A DNA stretch of 64,000 nucleotides from Leptospira johnsonii (GTDB lineage: Bacteria > Spirochaetota > Leptospiria > Leptospirales > Leptospiraceae). The notes below the pieces were generated by a model that was not told the origin of the DNA, searched no databases, and worked only from the letters and a program-made list of their open reading frames with translations. Below are positions 37,216 through 46,547 of the stretch, one piece after another. The stretch is from the NCBI RefSeq assembly GCF_003112675.1, contig NZ_BFAY01000008.1, positions 62,001 through 126,000 of the forward strand, given 5' to 3'. Made by a program: the position numbers and the translations under genes. Each line of letters begins with the position of its first letter. The first letter of the stretch is position 1.

Positions 37216-38282
37216 TATTGTATCTCCAATTCCGCATGAAGTGCACCTGCCGCCTTCAATGCCTCTAAAATTGCGATGATATCTTTTGTGGAAGCTCCTA
37301 CTTTATTCAACGCTTCCACCACGTCGGAGACCTGAGTTGCCTCCTCTATCACGAAAGATTCTTTTGTTGGAGGTTTTTCTCCGCTAAGTCTGGTAGGTCT
37401 TCTGTTCTTATCCGCAACGGAAAGACTTAGGCCCGATCTAGCGACTGCGACTTCATCAATGGTGATATTTCCGCCCATCACGATTACACCGGATCTTTCA
37501 TTGATAACTACTTTTGCTCTTGGATTCGACTCTACAGTGATGTTTTCCAGATCGGAAAGAAGGTTAAGAAGTCCCGGAGACTTTGCGGAAAACCCGGCAC
37601 CGACTTCGATCACTATCTCGGAGGGTGTTAATGCCTGGATGGACTCCGCTTTTAGTCCGAATTTTTCAGGAACAGTTTCTTTGATACGATTGACTACATT
37701 ATTCATCAAAGAGAAGTCTTGGCTATTCAATCGAATGACAACTCTTTGGTTGGAAAAGAAATCTTCTTTTAGTTCCGTTTCCACGATTGCACCTGCGTGG
37801 ACAATTCCTACGGTCTTTTTGGAAGCTCTACCTAAGCCACCTGCACTATTCTCTTTTCCGCCGAAAGAGATAACTCCGCTTGCCACAGCGTAAATTTTAT
37901 CGTTCGCAGTCTTTAAAGGAGATTGAAGAAGTACTCCTCCTTCCAAAGACTTTGCGTCCCCTATAGAAGAAACGGTCACATCCAATCTATCTCCCTTACG
38001 AGCATAAGAAGGAATATTAGCGGTAATTAATACGGAAGCGATATTTTTAGTCTGCTCAGGCTTTAGATTTGCATCCACTCCCAGGTTCTTGAGATAATTT
38101 TTCATACTCTCAGTGGTCATTGGAGTTTTAGAGTCCCCAGTACCAGGAAGTCCAACCACGATCCCATAACCTGTGATCTGGTTATCTCTGATCCCTTCTA
38201 TTTTGGCCAGATCTTTGAGACGAACTTCCGCTCCAAAAAGAGATAAGGAGAATATTATAAAAAGTAAAATTGCTTTTTTCAT
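37215..38282 (-). CDS. flgI: Flagellar P-ring protein FlgI
   Basis: A 355-residue secreted protein. A signal peptide (about 1-18) is followed by VRLKDLAKIEGIRDNQITGYGIVVGLPGTGDS, a FlgI signature. Later marks are VTVSSIGDAKSLEGGVLLQSPL and VVINERSGVIVMGGNITID near the end. FlgI forms the ring around the rod in the peptidoglycan layer. It overlaps flgH by 4 bases upstream. The family is normally 350-370 residues, so it is full length. Confidence 0.95.
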   Translation of the reverse strand: MKKAILLFIIFSLSLFGAEVRLKDLAKIEGIRDNQITGYGIVVGLPGTGDSKTPMTTESMKNYLKNLGVDANLKPEQTKNIASVLITANIPSYARKGDRLDVTVSSIGDAKSLEGGVLLQSPLKTANDKIYAVASGVISFGGKENSAGGLGRASKKTVGIVHAGAIVETELKEDFFSNQRVVIRLNSQDFSLMNNVVNRIKETVPEKFGLKAESIQALTPSEIVIEVGAGFSAKSPGLLNLLSDLENITVESNPRAKVVINERSGVIVMGGNITIDEVAVARSGLSLSVADKNRRPTRLSGEKPPTKESFVIEEATQVSDVVEALNKVGASTKDIIAILEALKAAGALHAELEIQ

Positions 38283-38944
38283 CTGGACTCTCCCAATAGG
38301 CGGTTCAACTGTTCCAGAATATATCTTTGTTTTTCTTCTTCCGAAAGTTCCGCTTTGACTGTTACAGTTCCATCAGGATTATTGATCGTTTTTAAAGTAA
38401 TAGGAGGTTGTAAATTTTTAGGTTCGATTCTTCCTGTAAATTGGATCTGAAGATCTGCGATCCGGTCCGCATCCACTGAATTATCTCTGGCAATAAAGTC
38501 TGGAGACAATCTTCCGGTTAAAAGAACTTGAGAAGGCTCCCCATTATAAGTAGAAGATCGTTGACCTTGTAATGTCAAAAGTCCGGTATTCGCATCCACT
38601 GCGGTAACTACTGCAGTGAGATTTCCTTTCAGCTTTCCAAGAGATTTGATCTTTCCTTTGTTCTTACGAACGATCGTGCGATCCGTATTATAGGTAGGAT
38701 TTTCAGGGATCACTTTTTTATCAGGCACAGCTTTGATCGTGATATTCTCATCCGCAGTGGATTCTATCTCGAACTCTGCCGTAAAACCTTCTTTCAATTT
38801 TACGAATATAGTGGATCCCACTCTTAGATTCTGGCTTCTTGAGTAAGGATTTTTATCCTGCCATTGGGAAAGATCCTGAGCAAAGAGCGCGATCATTCCT
38901 GATAAAAATAGAATTGGAAGTAAGAATTTCAAGCTTCGGATCAT
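38279..38944 (-). CDS. flgH: Flagellar L-ring protein FlgH
   Basis: A 221-residue exported protein with an N-terminal signal peptide ending near ALFA. The FlgH domain has the usual pieces GKIKSLGKLKGNLTAVVTAVDANTGLLTLQGQRSS and the GRLSPDFIARDNSVDADRIADLQIQFTG motif. In other bacteria FlgH is a lipoprotein with a lipobox cysteine; none is evident here, which fits spirochaetes where flagella are periplasmic and an outer-membrane L ring is not strictly required. It lies 1 base after flgA and overlaps flgI by 4 bases. Confidence 0.9.
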   Translation of the reverse strand: MIRSLKFLLPILFLSGMIALFAQDLSQWQDKNPYSRSQNLRVGSTIFVKLKEGFTAEFEIESTADENITIKAVPDKKVIPENPTYNTDRTIVRKNKGKIKSLGKLKGNLTAVVTAVDANTGLLTLQGQRSSTYNGEPSQVLLTGRLSPDFIARDNSVDADRIADLQIQFTGRIEPKNLQPPITLKTINNPDGTVTVKAELSEEEKQRYILEQLNRLLGESR

Positions 38945-38945
38945 A

Positions 38946-39854
38946 TCAATTCTCTAAAAGGACTGTGCCCTTCTCCACCACTCTCGCGGAAATTTTTCCT
39001 TCTTTGGAATGAGAAGAAACGTCCACGATCTCCCCTATATTACCGGAACTTAATGCTTTTGTCTTTGATTTTACCACCAGGTTCCCCTTGGTAAAAACAA
39101 GATTCACATCCCCGCCTCTTTGTACGTCAAATAAGAACCTAAATTGTTTTTTGCGGAGAAGTTCCCCAGTTTGCAAATCCTTAAGTGCAGTAGAGCCTAT
39201 ATCCTTATCGGAAATCCCGTCTGTAAAAGATTCTTCCATGTAAACAGTTCTTTCTTCCAGATCTTCTACCTGAAGTTTTTGTCCTTTGCGGATCTCTTTT
39301 TTGGCGAAGAGCGCGTTCGTTCTTCTCTCCAACTTAAATTTGATCCTTTGCGTATGGACCTTTCTATTTTCGAAATAAAAATCCAAAGAAGCAACAATTT
39401 GTCCCGGATGGATTACCTGAGGAAGTCCTGCCCATTTCAGTTCCACACCTTGGCTCGGAACAAGTCTATCCCCGCTCAAATAGGAAATTCTGAAATCTCC
39501 TTCTTTGTCTTGGGGAAGTTTAGAAACTTCCTTTTTCAGACTTTCTTGCAAATCTTCCGGATCCAATTCTGAATCTAAAGGTAAAACTAAAGTTTCTTTC
39601 CCGGAAACAGGAACACCTGCCAACACTTCTCTCAAATTTTCAGGACGGATCAGCACAGGTGCATTCAGATTTTTTAATATAATCTTATCCTTCATCCCGT
39701 CCGGAAGTTTAGCGATCTCAGAGAGTAGCACTTCTTTTTTTTGGGTAAGAAGTTTTCCGCGAAGATAAACCGCTTCCATACCTTCTACCTTTTCCGAACC
39801 GGACACAAAAAGCCCGGTTAGAATGCAGAATAGGATAATGAAGCGGAAATTCAT
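38946..39854 (-). CDS. flgA: Flagellar P-ring assembly chaperone FlgA
   Basis: A 302-residue periplasmic protein with an N-terminal signal peptide. The C-terminal SAF-type domain is recognisable: FAKKEIRKGQKLQVEDLEERTVY, then DIGSTALKDLQTGELLRKKQF and VNLVFTKGNLVVKSKTKALSSGNIGEIVDVSS. FlgA helps FlgI subunits assemble into the P ring. The N-terminal half (30-150) is specific to spirochaete-like FlgA and longer than in enterobacteria. It follows flgG with a 5-base gap and precedes flgH with 1 base. Confidence 0.9.
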   Translation of the reverse strand: MNFRFIILFCILTGLFVSGSEKVEGMEAVYLRGKLLTQKKEVLLSEIAKLPDGMKDKIILKNLNAPVLIRPENLREVLAGVPVSGKETLVLPLDSELDPEDLQESLKKEVSKLPQDKEGDFRISYLSGDRLVPSQGVELKWAGLPQVIHPGQIVASLDFYFENRKVHTQRIKFKLERRTNALFAKKEIRKGQKLQVEDLEERTVYMEESFTDGISDKDIGSTALKDLQTGELLRKKQFRFLFDVQRGGDVNLVFTKGNLVVKSKTKALSSGNIGEIVDVSSHSKEGKISARVVEKGTVLLEN

Positions 39855-39859
39855 ATCAA

Positions 39860-40657
39860 TTAACGTTTCAGTCCGATTGCGGTAGATAACATATTATCCG
39901 AAGTTTGGATGGCTTTGGAATTGGACTCATAAGCTCTTTGAGCTACGATCATATTCACCATCTCTTCTACGATTTTTACGTTAGACATCTCCAAGAATCC
40001 TTGCAGAACATTCCCGAAACCTTCCATACCTGGAGTCCCAGGAATTTCAGGGCCGGAAGCAACAGTCTCTTGGAATAGGTTTTTACCGATCGCTTGAAGA
40101 CCCGCAGGGTTTACAAAACGATACAATTCTACCTGACCGATCACAGTAGGACGGATATCGGCCCCGATCTTTACGGTAACTTCTCCCTGTTCGGAGATCA
40201 TTAGAGTATTTAGGATCGCTCCCTCTGGAAGGATTAAAGGGGGTTCCAATAAATAACCGTTAGATGTAACTACTTGTTGATTGGAATCTATCTTATAAGA
40301 ACCGTCGCGAGTGAATGCAAAACTTCCATCAGGCATTTGGATCTTAAAAAATCCCATCTCGCTTGTGATCGCAAGATCCAGCTTGTTCCCAGTCGCCTGA
40401 AAGGAACCAATCTCGAATAACTTCTGAGAAGCTGCCGCCCTCACCCCGTGACCCACATTCACACCTGTGGGAATTTCACTCACAGAGGTAGCAGGGGTTC
40501 CTGCCAAAACCATGTGTTGGTAAACGAGGTCCTCAAAATCTGCGCGGTTCTTTTTAAAACCGGTGGTATTCACGTTTGCCAAGTTGTTTGAAATAGTATC
40601 GATATGAAATTGCTGGGCGGTCATTCCAGTCGCGGCTGTCCAAAGGGAACGCATCAT
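39860..40657 (-). CDS. flgG: Flagellar distal rod protein FlgG
   Basis: A 265-residue rod protein. The N-terminus is [38 protein letters not shown], a classic FlgG/FlgE signature. The middle has FAFTRDGSYKIDSNQQVVTSNGYLL. The C-terminal helix has VKIVEEMVNMIVAQRAYESNSKAIQTSDNML. N- and C-terminal helices form the rod coiled coil. Length about 260 fits FlgG. It is the first gene of flgG-flgA-flgH-flgI-flgJ, with an inverted-repeat-rich region upstream. Confidence 0.95.
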   Translation of the reverse strand: MMRSLWTAATGMTAQQFHIDTISNNLANVNTTGFKKNRADFEDLVYQHMVLAGTPATSVSEIPTGVNVGHGVRAAASQKLFEIGSFQATGNKLDLAITSEMGFFKIQMPDGSFAFTRDGSYKIDSNQQVVTSNGYLLEPPLILPEGAILNTLMISEQGEVTVKIGADIRPTVIGQVELYRFVNPAGLQAIGKNLFQETVASGPEIPGTPGMEGFGNVLQGFLEMSNVKIVEEMVNMIVAQRAYESNSKAIQTSDNMLSTAIGLKR

Positions 40658-40739
40658 TTGAGTTTATACCTCGATCCCTTTACATATCGGCCAATCCAAA
40701 AAAATCCACAGGGGTTAATTAAGGATTTTTGGGACAAAA

Positions 40740-40870
40740 TACCGGTTTTTAGGAAGAAGAGACACAGAGTAATTGCGCACAGAGCCACGGAGTCGCAGAG
40801 AGATTTTTGTCGGAATTCCAACAAACGCATTTCTCCGTGTCTTTGTGCCTCTGTGTGAGAATTTTACCCT
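40740..40870. repeat. ACAGAG/CACGGAG intergenic repeat
   Basis: Between flgG and the methyltransferase gene, strings such as GCACAGAGCCACGGAG on the left and CTCCGTGTCTTTGTGCCTCTGTG on the right are imperfect complements, so the region can fold into a hairpin. The wording resembles a widespread repetitive element that gives spurious proteins ending CLCASV. Function is unknown; it could act as a promoter-flanking or transcript-end structure. Confidence 0.45.
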
Positions 40871-40895
40871 GTGCCTTTTGCTAACTCCGTGACTC

Positions 40896-42047
40896 TTACT
40901 TCAGGTTACGGAACACTACACAACGATTCGAATTTGTGCCCTTCTCGTTATTCGAAACATTCCAACAATTGGCAAGTTTCGTGAATTTCTGGTCGTTGAT
41001 ATAGGTGTTCTCCCAGACAAGACCGGTAGATTCCGCACATTTGATCACGTATTCGTCTAGGTTAAAGACAGTCTTACCTTTTCTGACTTCTCCCACTTCC
41101 ATGACAACCGTTCCACCCGGTTTAACTACTCTGGAAAGTTCCGCCAAAGTCCCCTGGATGAATTCACACCAACCTGCGAGAGTTGCGAATATACTCGGTT
41201 TCTGGTCCTTCTCCAATTCAATATCTAAGAACCAATATCTAAGCCAATTGTCCTCTTCGTAGTTCACCTTATCCAAAAATGGAGGACTGGTCACGACAAG
41301 ATCCACAGAATTCTCCTCTAGACCGAAAAGATCCAAAGAAGAATGGTTGGTATATCTGTTCCTAGAAGAAAACTCGTGATAAAAAGGTGTAAGAGATTCT
41401 TTCAGGTCCCTTTTCATCTTTTGCAGAATTCGAGGTTTGATCTCTCTATAATCAGGGACAACTCCCTTCTTCTCATTATTTCTTTTCTGAGCCAAAGGAG
41501 GAATAGAGATCTGAGGAAAGCTATACACTGAAAAAAATCCGTTACTATGACCATGAAGCCTGGACAATGCGGTCAGACCCAAATATTGGAGTTCAGGAGA
41601 ATCCGAATCTGAAAGTATCTTTTTCAGATTCTTGATCTCTTTTAAAGTATCTTTATGATAAAAATGTAAAAGACCCTCGTCTTCCTTTTCTTCTTTAACC
41701 TTAGTGCGCAGATCCAAAGTACTAAGTGCTTTTTCCAGTTTTTCTAGAGAAGGAACAGTTTGTCTGGACTTCGCCAAGAACAAGGACATAGGACTGATAT
41801 CGTTATGGATGGCAGCATAACCTTCTAAATTAGCTTGGACAGCAGTAGTCCCTCTTCCACCAAAAGGATCGAACACGATCCCTTTTCGATTCTCCAAATA
41901 TTTTCCGATGAAGAAGGCTGGTAATTCAGGTTTGAACGAGGCTCTGTAACTGACCACGTAATGGATGGGATGAGACTGCCTTTGTTTGGAAGTCCAAAAT
42001 TCCCCGGTGAGTATCTTTCTTTCTTTTTTTCGAACTACGCCGTTCAT
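40896..42047 (-). CDS. Orphan DNA methyltransferase-like protein
   Basis: A 383-residue class I methyltransferase. The SAM-binding motif is [19 protein letters not shown] (residues 58-76) and the catalytic motif is [11 protein letters not shown] (about 249-259), giving a TSPPF of the N4-cytosine/N6-adenine type. The order, SAM motif first and catalytic motif second, fits amino-methyltransferases of the gamma or RNA/DNA type rather than beta. Residues about 95-240 form a large insertion that may recognise the target. No restriction endonuclease or specificity gene is beside it. It may modify DNA or possibly RNA; the substrate is undetermined. Confidence 0.75.
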   Translation of the reverse strand: MNGVVRKKERKILTGEFWTSKQRQSHPIHYVVSYRASFKPELPAFFIGKYLENRKGIVFDPFGGRGTTAVQANLEGYAAIHNDISPMSLFLAKSRQTVPSLEKLEKALSTLDLRTKVKEEKEDEGLLHFYHKDTLKEIKNLKKILSDSDSPELQYLGLTALSRLHGHSNGFFSVYSFPQISIPPLAQKRNNEKKGVVPDYREIKPRILQKMKRDLKESLTPFYHEFSSRNRYTNHSSLDLFGLEENSVDLVVTSPPFLDKVNYEEDNWLRYWFLDIELEKDQKPSIFATLAGWCEFIQGTLAELSRVVKPGGTVVMEVGEVRKGKTVFNLDEYVIKCAESTGLVWENTYINDQKFTKLANCWNVSNNEKGTNSNRCVVFRNLK

Positions 42048-42243
42048 CCGCTCCGCCTTTTCTTTTCTCTTATTCTCGGAAGAAGAGGCGATTTTTTAGT
42101 TTTGTTTTTTTAAGGTCTTGTCGGGGACATAACGAAGGAACGGCGGAAGTGAGATCAGAAATACTTGTCTCCCTACTGAATCCAAAAATCTTAGCATTCA
42201 GATCTAGAATTTTCGGGAAGTCCGAAGTCGGACTAATAAGAGA

Positions 42244-42750
42244 ATGAAAACCGTATCCTCCCAACTGTACGAAGAATTTTTAAAAGAGAAAAAAACGAAT
42301 CGAAGATTCGAATTCGCCGGATTATATATAGGATACGGAGCTTACGTGGTAAGTTTAGGGATCGTATTCGGGCTCAAGAGAGAAAATCCACTCTTCTCAG
42401 CAATGTTCTTCTTGGGATTATTTACGAGAGCTTCGAGCCTGATGATTGGCAGAATATTCTTGGTTCCTAAAATTTTTCTCCAGCTTCTCTCCTCCAATGT
42501 TTCCGAACAGGAAGAAGCCTGGGAAATCATCCAAGCTCATAAAGAGGAGATTATAGGCAGACTCGCAGGAAATATTTTCGGTTGGAACGATTCGAGTGAA
42601 CTATATTCGATGAATAGGGAAGAAATGACCGAATTCGTGCGTAAATATACTATGACCAATTGGAGAAAGATCGGAAAAATTTTCCTTATGTTCTACATTC
42701 CTCTTTTCTTATTCGTTACCTATCTTACAATCTACGCCTGGTTTGTATGA
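42244..42750 (+). CDS. Hypothetical membrane protein
   Basis: A 168-residue protein with two pairs of hydrophobic segments (about 25-70 and 142-165) around a soluble middle of acidic and basic residues. I recognise no family. It starts at an ATG preceded by AAGAGA and its stop overlaps the start of the beta-lactamase-like lipoprotein gene (ATGA), so the two are probably co-translated. It may be a partner or anchor for that lipoprotein, but that is inference from coupling only. Confidence 0.6.
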   Translation: MKTVSSQLYEEFLKEKKTNRRFEFAGLYIGYGAYVVSLGIVFGLKRENPLFSAMFFLGLFTRASSLMIGRIFLVPKIFLQLLSSNVSEQEEAWEIIQAHKEEIIGRLAGNIFGWNDSSELYSMNREEMTEFVRKYTMTNWRKIGKIFLMFYIPLFLFVTYLTIYAWFV

Positions 42751-43607
42751 GGCAAATATTCAGTTTTTCTCTTGCGGTTCTTCTTCTTTCCTGCTCCGTA
42801 AAGACAGGAACAGACTCGCCGACCGTCCAAAAAGAAGAACTGAATCTCTCCGACAGAAAAGTCTGCCTATTCTTAGCCGAAATGGAAGAAGGTACACTTT
42901 TAAAAGTAGGAGAAGATAACTGCAAGAAGACCTCCCCTTCCATGTATGTATTCCAACCGGTGCTTGCATTGGCAGCTTTGGAACTTGGAACATTAAAAGA
43001 TCCTCATGGATATTTCCCTTGGGACAAAACCAAGTTCCCTTATATCAGATGGCAGAAGGAACAGAATCTCAGGACTTCTTTGGAAAGTTCCACAGTCTGG
43101 TATTTCCAAAAGATCTGGATGGATACGGGAAATACGAAACTTAAGACCTGGTTGTCTTCTGTTGGACTTCCTACAACCGTCCCATTCGAGCCTTCTAGAT
43201 CTTTTTGGATGGACGGAGGATATTCTTGGACAGCAGAAGAATTCTACTTATTCTTATGGAAACTATTCAACGGAGAATTAGGGGTCAGGAAGAAGAACCT
43301 AAACTCTGTATTAGAAGGTTTAGAAAGAAATCCAGGTGAGATCAAAAACCCAACAGGCACTCATAAATTAGACGGCAACTTTGGGAATTACTCCGGTTTC
43401 TACTCAGATTCTGCAACTGGATATGCCCATGGAAGATCAGTCTCTTGGTATTGGTTTTTTTGGAAAGGCCCGAAAAGATCTTATCTATTCTTGTCCAGAA
43501 TAGAAAGCGAAGCCGAAACCTTATCTCCCTTAGAAGCTGCTAAGTTTGGTATGGAATATCTAAGAGAAAAAGGGTTTTGGGAAAAATATTTCTCTGCCTC
43601 TAACTAA
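42747..43607 (+). CDS. Class D beta-lactamase-like lipoprotein, catalytic lysines lost
   Basis: A 286-residue exported protein. The signal peptide ends in lipobox LLLSC (Cys16). The rest looks like a class D beta-lactamase/transpeptidase fold: Ser65 of PSMY corresponds to the S-x-x-K serine but the lysine position is Val68; SSTVWYFQ (114-121) corresponds to the S-x-V motif; FWMDGGYSWTAEEFYLFL (153-170) matches the FWLEG region; and SATGYAHGRSVSWYWFFW lines up with K-T-G, but as A-T-G (Ala223). Two catalytic lysines are thus replaced. It is likely a non-hydrolysing cell-wall sensor or binding protein. It is placed at an ATG overlapping the previous stop; an upstream in-frame ATG at 42660 is unlikely. 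Confidence 0.6.
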   Translation: MRQIFSFSLAVLLLSCSVKTGTDSPTVQKEELNLSDRKVCLFLAEMEEGTLLKVGEDNCKKTSPSMYVFQPVLALAALELGTLKDPHGYFPWDKTKFPYIRWQKEQNLRTSLESSTVWYFQKIWMDTGNTKLKTWLSSVGLPTTVPFEPSRSFWMDGGYSWTAEEFYLFLWKLFNGELGVRKKNLNSVLEGLERNPGEIKNPTGTHKLDGNFGNYSGFYSDSATGYAHGRSVSWYWFFWKGPKRSYLFLSRIESEAETLSPLEAAKFGMEYLREKGFWEKYFSASN

Positions 43608-43684
43608 GTATTATCCTTTTCTCATTCTTTCCATTTTTATAGTATGGAGGAACTCCAACATTCCGAGGGTTTCCGATTCTAAGG

Positions 43685-45844
43685 ATGAAACGAAACGCGA
43701 TTTTCTATATAACCCTATTATTGCTCTCTTTCGGGGCCTTTCTTTTCGTAGCGAAACAAGGTAAGTCATTAGAAATAGGAAAAGTTACTACCGTCGAGGC
43801 AAGTCCTTCTACCTCGGTCGAGTCCGCTGAAGATACAATAGATATTTGGAAAAAAGCGGGAGCGAAACTTTGGAAAGGTTTCCATGAACCTCTTCCGCTT
43901 CTATTATTACAAATCGGAGTCGTAATTGCCGCTACTAGAGTAATGGGTAAACTTGCAGTTCTTGTAAGACAACCATTCGTAGTCGGAGAGATACTTGCAG
44001 GTATACTCTTAGGTCCTTCTTTGTTTGGGTTATTATTCCCGGAACAGTATCAATTCTTATTTCCCAAAGTTTCTTTAAGTTCTCTACAACTATTAAGCCA
44101 GATCGGTCTGGTATTCTTCATGTTCGTGGTCGGAATGGAATTGGATCTAAAGATACTCCGAAACCAAGCGGACTCCGCGATACTGATCTCTCATGCGAGC
44201 ATTCTTCTTCCATTCTTAATGGGAGCGATCTTAGCGCTTTCCATTTACAAAACATTAGCTCCTCCCGAAGTCACATTTCTTTCTTTCTCCTTATTTATGG
44301 GAATAGGAATGAGTATCACTGCCTTTCCAGTCCTTGCCCGTATCGTCCAAGAAAGAGGACTGACCAAAACAAAATTAGGGGGACTCGCACTCACCTGTGC
44401 CGCTTCAGATGATCTGACCGCATGGTGTTTACTTGCAGTAGTGATCGCTCTTGTGCAAGCAGGAGGGCTTTTAGCTGCGTTATTCACCATAATCCTTGCG
44501 ATCATTTACGTTATTATAATGTGGAAAATAGTCCAGCCAGCAATGCATAGAGCCGGAGGGATCTTCACAAACAGAGAAGCATTCACCAAAATGGCGGTGG
44601 CATTGTTCCTACTTTTCCCGATCGCGTCTGCCTGGATCACAGAATCCATCGGTATACACGCATTGTTTGGAGCGTTTTTAGCCGGGGTTGTTATGCCTGA
44701 CAAACCCAAGCTTAGGACACTTTTAGCGGAAAAGGTAGAAGACTTAAGTACTGCGATCTTTCTTCCATTATTTTTCGCGTTAACCGGAATCAGGACTCAG
44801 ATCGGTCTATTGAACCAAGGAAACTTGTGGTTCGATTTTGCAATGGTCCTTATAGTCGCCATCGTAGGAAAATTTGCGGGAAGTACAATCGCTGCGAAAG
44901 CGTCCGGAAACAACTGGAAAGATTCATTATCCTTGGGTGCACTCATGAACACCAGAGGACTCATGGAATTGATCGTCCTCAATATAGGCTACGATATCGG
45001 AGTATTGTCTTCTCAAATCTTCTCCATGATGGTTCTTATGGCATTGGTCACAACATACATGACCGGACCAAGCTTGAATCTTATTGAAAAAATCTTTGCG
45101 GTAGTCAAAGACAAAAGAGAAGAAGGTATACTGCTCGCATTCGCATTACATTCCAGAGGTGTGGATCTATTAAGACTCGCTTCCGGATTATTCCAAAATG
45201 GGAACAAAACGAAAGAAGTTACAGCGCTCCATCTTACACCAGATGCATGGATCTCCGGGAAAACCGCTCAAAAGTATGAGAAAAAAAGTTTCGAACCTCT
45301 ATTCAAACTTTCTAAAGAACTTGGAATCAAGCTCAAAACGCTATATAAACCTTCCGACAACGTCACAAGAGATATACTAAAAACGATCCAATCAGGAAAT
45401 TATAATATATTCCTGACCGGAGGCGCCAAATCCTTATTCAGCGACGATGTACTAGGAGGAAAGATCAGAACACTTCTGTCCGAATCCGAAACGAACGCAG
45501 GGATACTGGTTGCAGAAAAATTAAAAGAATTAGATCGTTTTATCTTAGCAGTTTACTCAGATAAGGATGTAAAACTACTAGGTTTCGCTCTCACCATGGC
45601 AAAGAAGATAGGAGCTAAACTTTCTATCTGGGACCCGAGAGGTAAAGTTCCTCAATTCTCCCAAAAAGAAAGAAATCTTCTGAAAAAAGAAAGGATCACT
45701 ATCTTAAAGGGAGAAAATCCTCAGGTTCTTTCCGAAGCGGACCTAGTGATCTGCGATCTGGAAACCTGGGAAGAAGAGACCGAGTTTAGGAACTGGGAAC
45801 TCTCGGACGGTTCCGGACTTTTCTTAGTCCGCTATAAAGAATAA
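43685..45844 (+). CDS. CPA2-family cation/H+ antiporter with C-terminal UspA-like region
   Basis: A 719-residue membrane exchanger (Kef/NhaS-like). About 13 membrane helices cover residues 10-475. It has [21 protein letters not shown] near 100, [21 protein letters not shown] near 205 and [22 protein letters not shown] near 235. [20 protein letters not shown] is the second conserved block. The C-terminal about 240 residues form a cytoplasmic UspA-like double domain. It moves Na+ or K+ against protons. A ribosome site is not clear at the ATG; the start could be slightly different. It converges with kdpE. Confidence 0.9.
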   Translation: MKRNAIFYITLLLLSFGAFLFVAKQGKSLEIGKVTTVEASPSTSVESAEDTIDIWKKAGAKLWKGFHEPLPLLLLQIGVVIAATRVMGKLAVLVRQPFVVGEILAGILLGPSLFGLLFPEQYQFLFPKVSLSSLQLLSQIGLVFFMFVVGMELDLKILRNQADSAILISHASILLPFLMGAILALSIYKTLAPPEVTFLSFSLFMGIGMSITAFPVLARIVQERGLTKTKLGGLALTCAASDDLTAWCLLAVVIALVQAGGLLAALFTIILAIIYVIIMWKIVQPAMHRAGGIFTNREAFTKMAVALFLLFPIASAWITESIGIHALFGAFLAGVVMPDKPKLRTLLAEKVEDLSTAIFLPLFFALTGIRTQIGLLNQGNLWFDFAMVLIVAIVGKFAGSTIAAKASGNNWKDSLSLGALMNTRGLMELIVLNIGYDIGVLSSQIFSMMVLMALVTTYMTGPSLNLIEKIFAVVKDKREEGILLAFALHSRGVDLLRLASGLFQNGNKTKEVTALHLTPDAWISGKTAQKYEKKSFEPLFKLSKELGIKLKTLYKPSDNVTRDILKTIQSGNYNIFLTGGAKSLFSDDVLGGKIRTLLSESETNAGILVAEKLKELDRFILAVYSDKDVKLLGFALTMAKKIGAKLSIWDPRGKVPQFSQKERNLLKKERITILKGENPQVLSEADLVICDLETWEEETEFRNWELSDGSGLFLVRYKE

Positions 45845-45857
45845 TATTATAAAAACA

Positions 45858-46547
45858 TTAAGAGTCAGTCTTTAAGAAGTATCCTACTCCGGGTTCTGTG
45901 ATCAAAATTTCAGGATTACCGGGATCTCTTTCTATTTTTTTACGGATCTGATTTACATACACTCTTAAGTAACCGGATTCTGCCATTTGGTTCGGACCCC
46001 AGAGTTCCTTTAAGATCTGGGTTTGGGTTACGATCTTTCCAGGATAAGTCGCAAGTAATTTTAGAAAAGAATACTCTGTAGGTGTCAGTCGGACTTCTTT
46101 TCCTTCTTTCAAAACTTTTCTAGTCCCAAAATCCAATTCCAAAAGCCCAATCTTTACTTTAACATCCGTTTTCTCGGGAGAAGAATGTCTCAATAATACT
46201 CTGATCCTTGCAAGCAACTCCCCAACGCCGAAAGGTTTGGTGAGATAGTCGTCCGCTCCACTATCGAGCAAAAAGATCTTATCCTTTTCCGAATCTCTAA
46301 CACTTAAAACTAATACTGGGATCTTTGAACCTGACTCCCTGATCTTTTTTAGGAATTCTTCTCCTCCCTTTTCTGGCAACCCCAGATCTAAGACGATAGA
46401 ATCAGGGCGAACCATATAAACTTTTGATAAAGCATCATCGACGGAGACTGCTTCTTCCACCTTGTATCCTTCTTTTTCGAGCGCAACCCGAAGCAATCGA
46501 CGGATCTGGATCTCATCGTCTACGATCATGATGATTGGACTAGCCAA
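45858..46547 (-). CDS. kdpE: Response regulator KdpE
   Basis: A 229-residue OmpR/PhoB-family response regulator. The receiver domain has the phosphorylation Asp54 in SIVLDLGLP, Asp10-Asp11 in VDDE and the switch region LDSGADDYLTKPFGVGELLARI. The C-terminal winged helix has LTPTEYSFLKLLATYPGKIV and LRVYVNQIRKKIERDPGNPEIL. It responds to KdpD and activates kdpFABC under low potassium or osmotic stress. It overlaps kdpD by 8 bases and closes the operon. Confidence 0.95.
   Translation of the reverse strand: MASPIIMIVDDEIQIRRLLRVALEKEGYKVEEAVSVDDALSKVYMVRPDSIVLDLGLPEKGGEEFLKKIRESGSKIPVLVLSVRDSEKDKIFLLDSGADDYLTKPFGVGELLARIRVLLRHSSPEKTDVKVKIGLLELDFGTRKVLKEGKEVRLTPTEYSFLKLLATYPGKIVTQTQILKELWGPNQMAESGYLRVYVNQIRKKIERDPGNPEILITEPGVGYFLKTDS

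Noticed and set aside
40604..40858. 84-codon ORF ending CLCASV
   Set aside because: Typical spurious protein read from the ACAGAG/CACGGAG repeat element.
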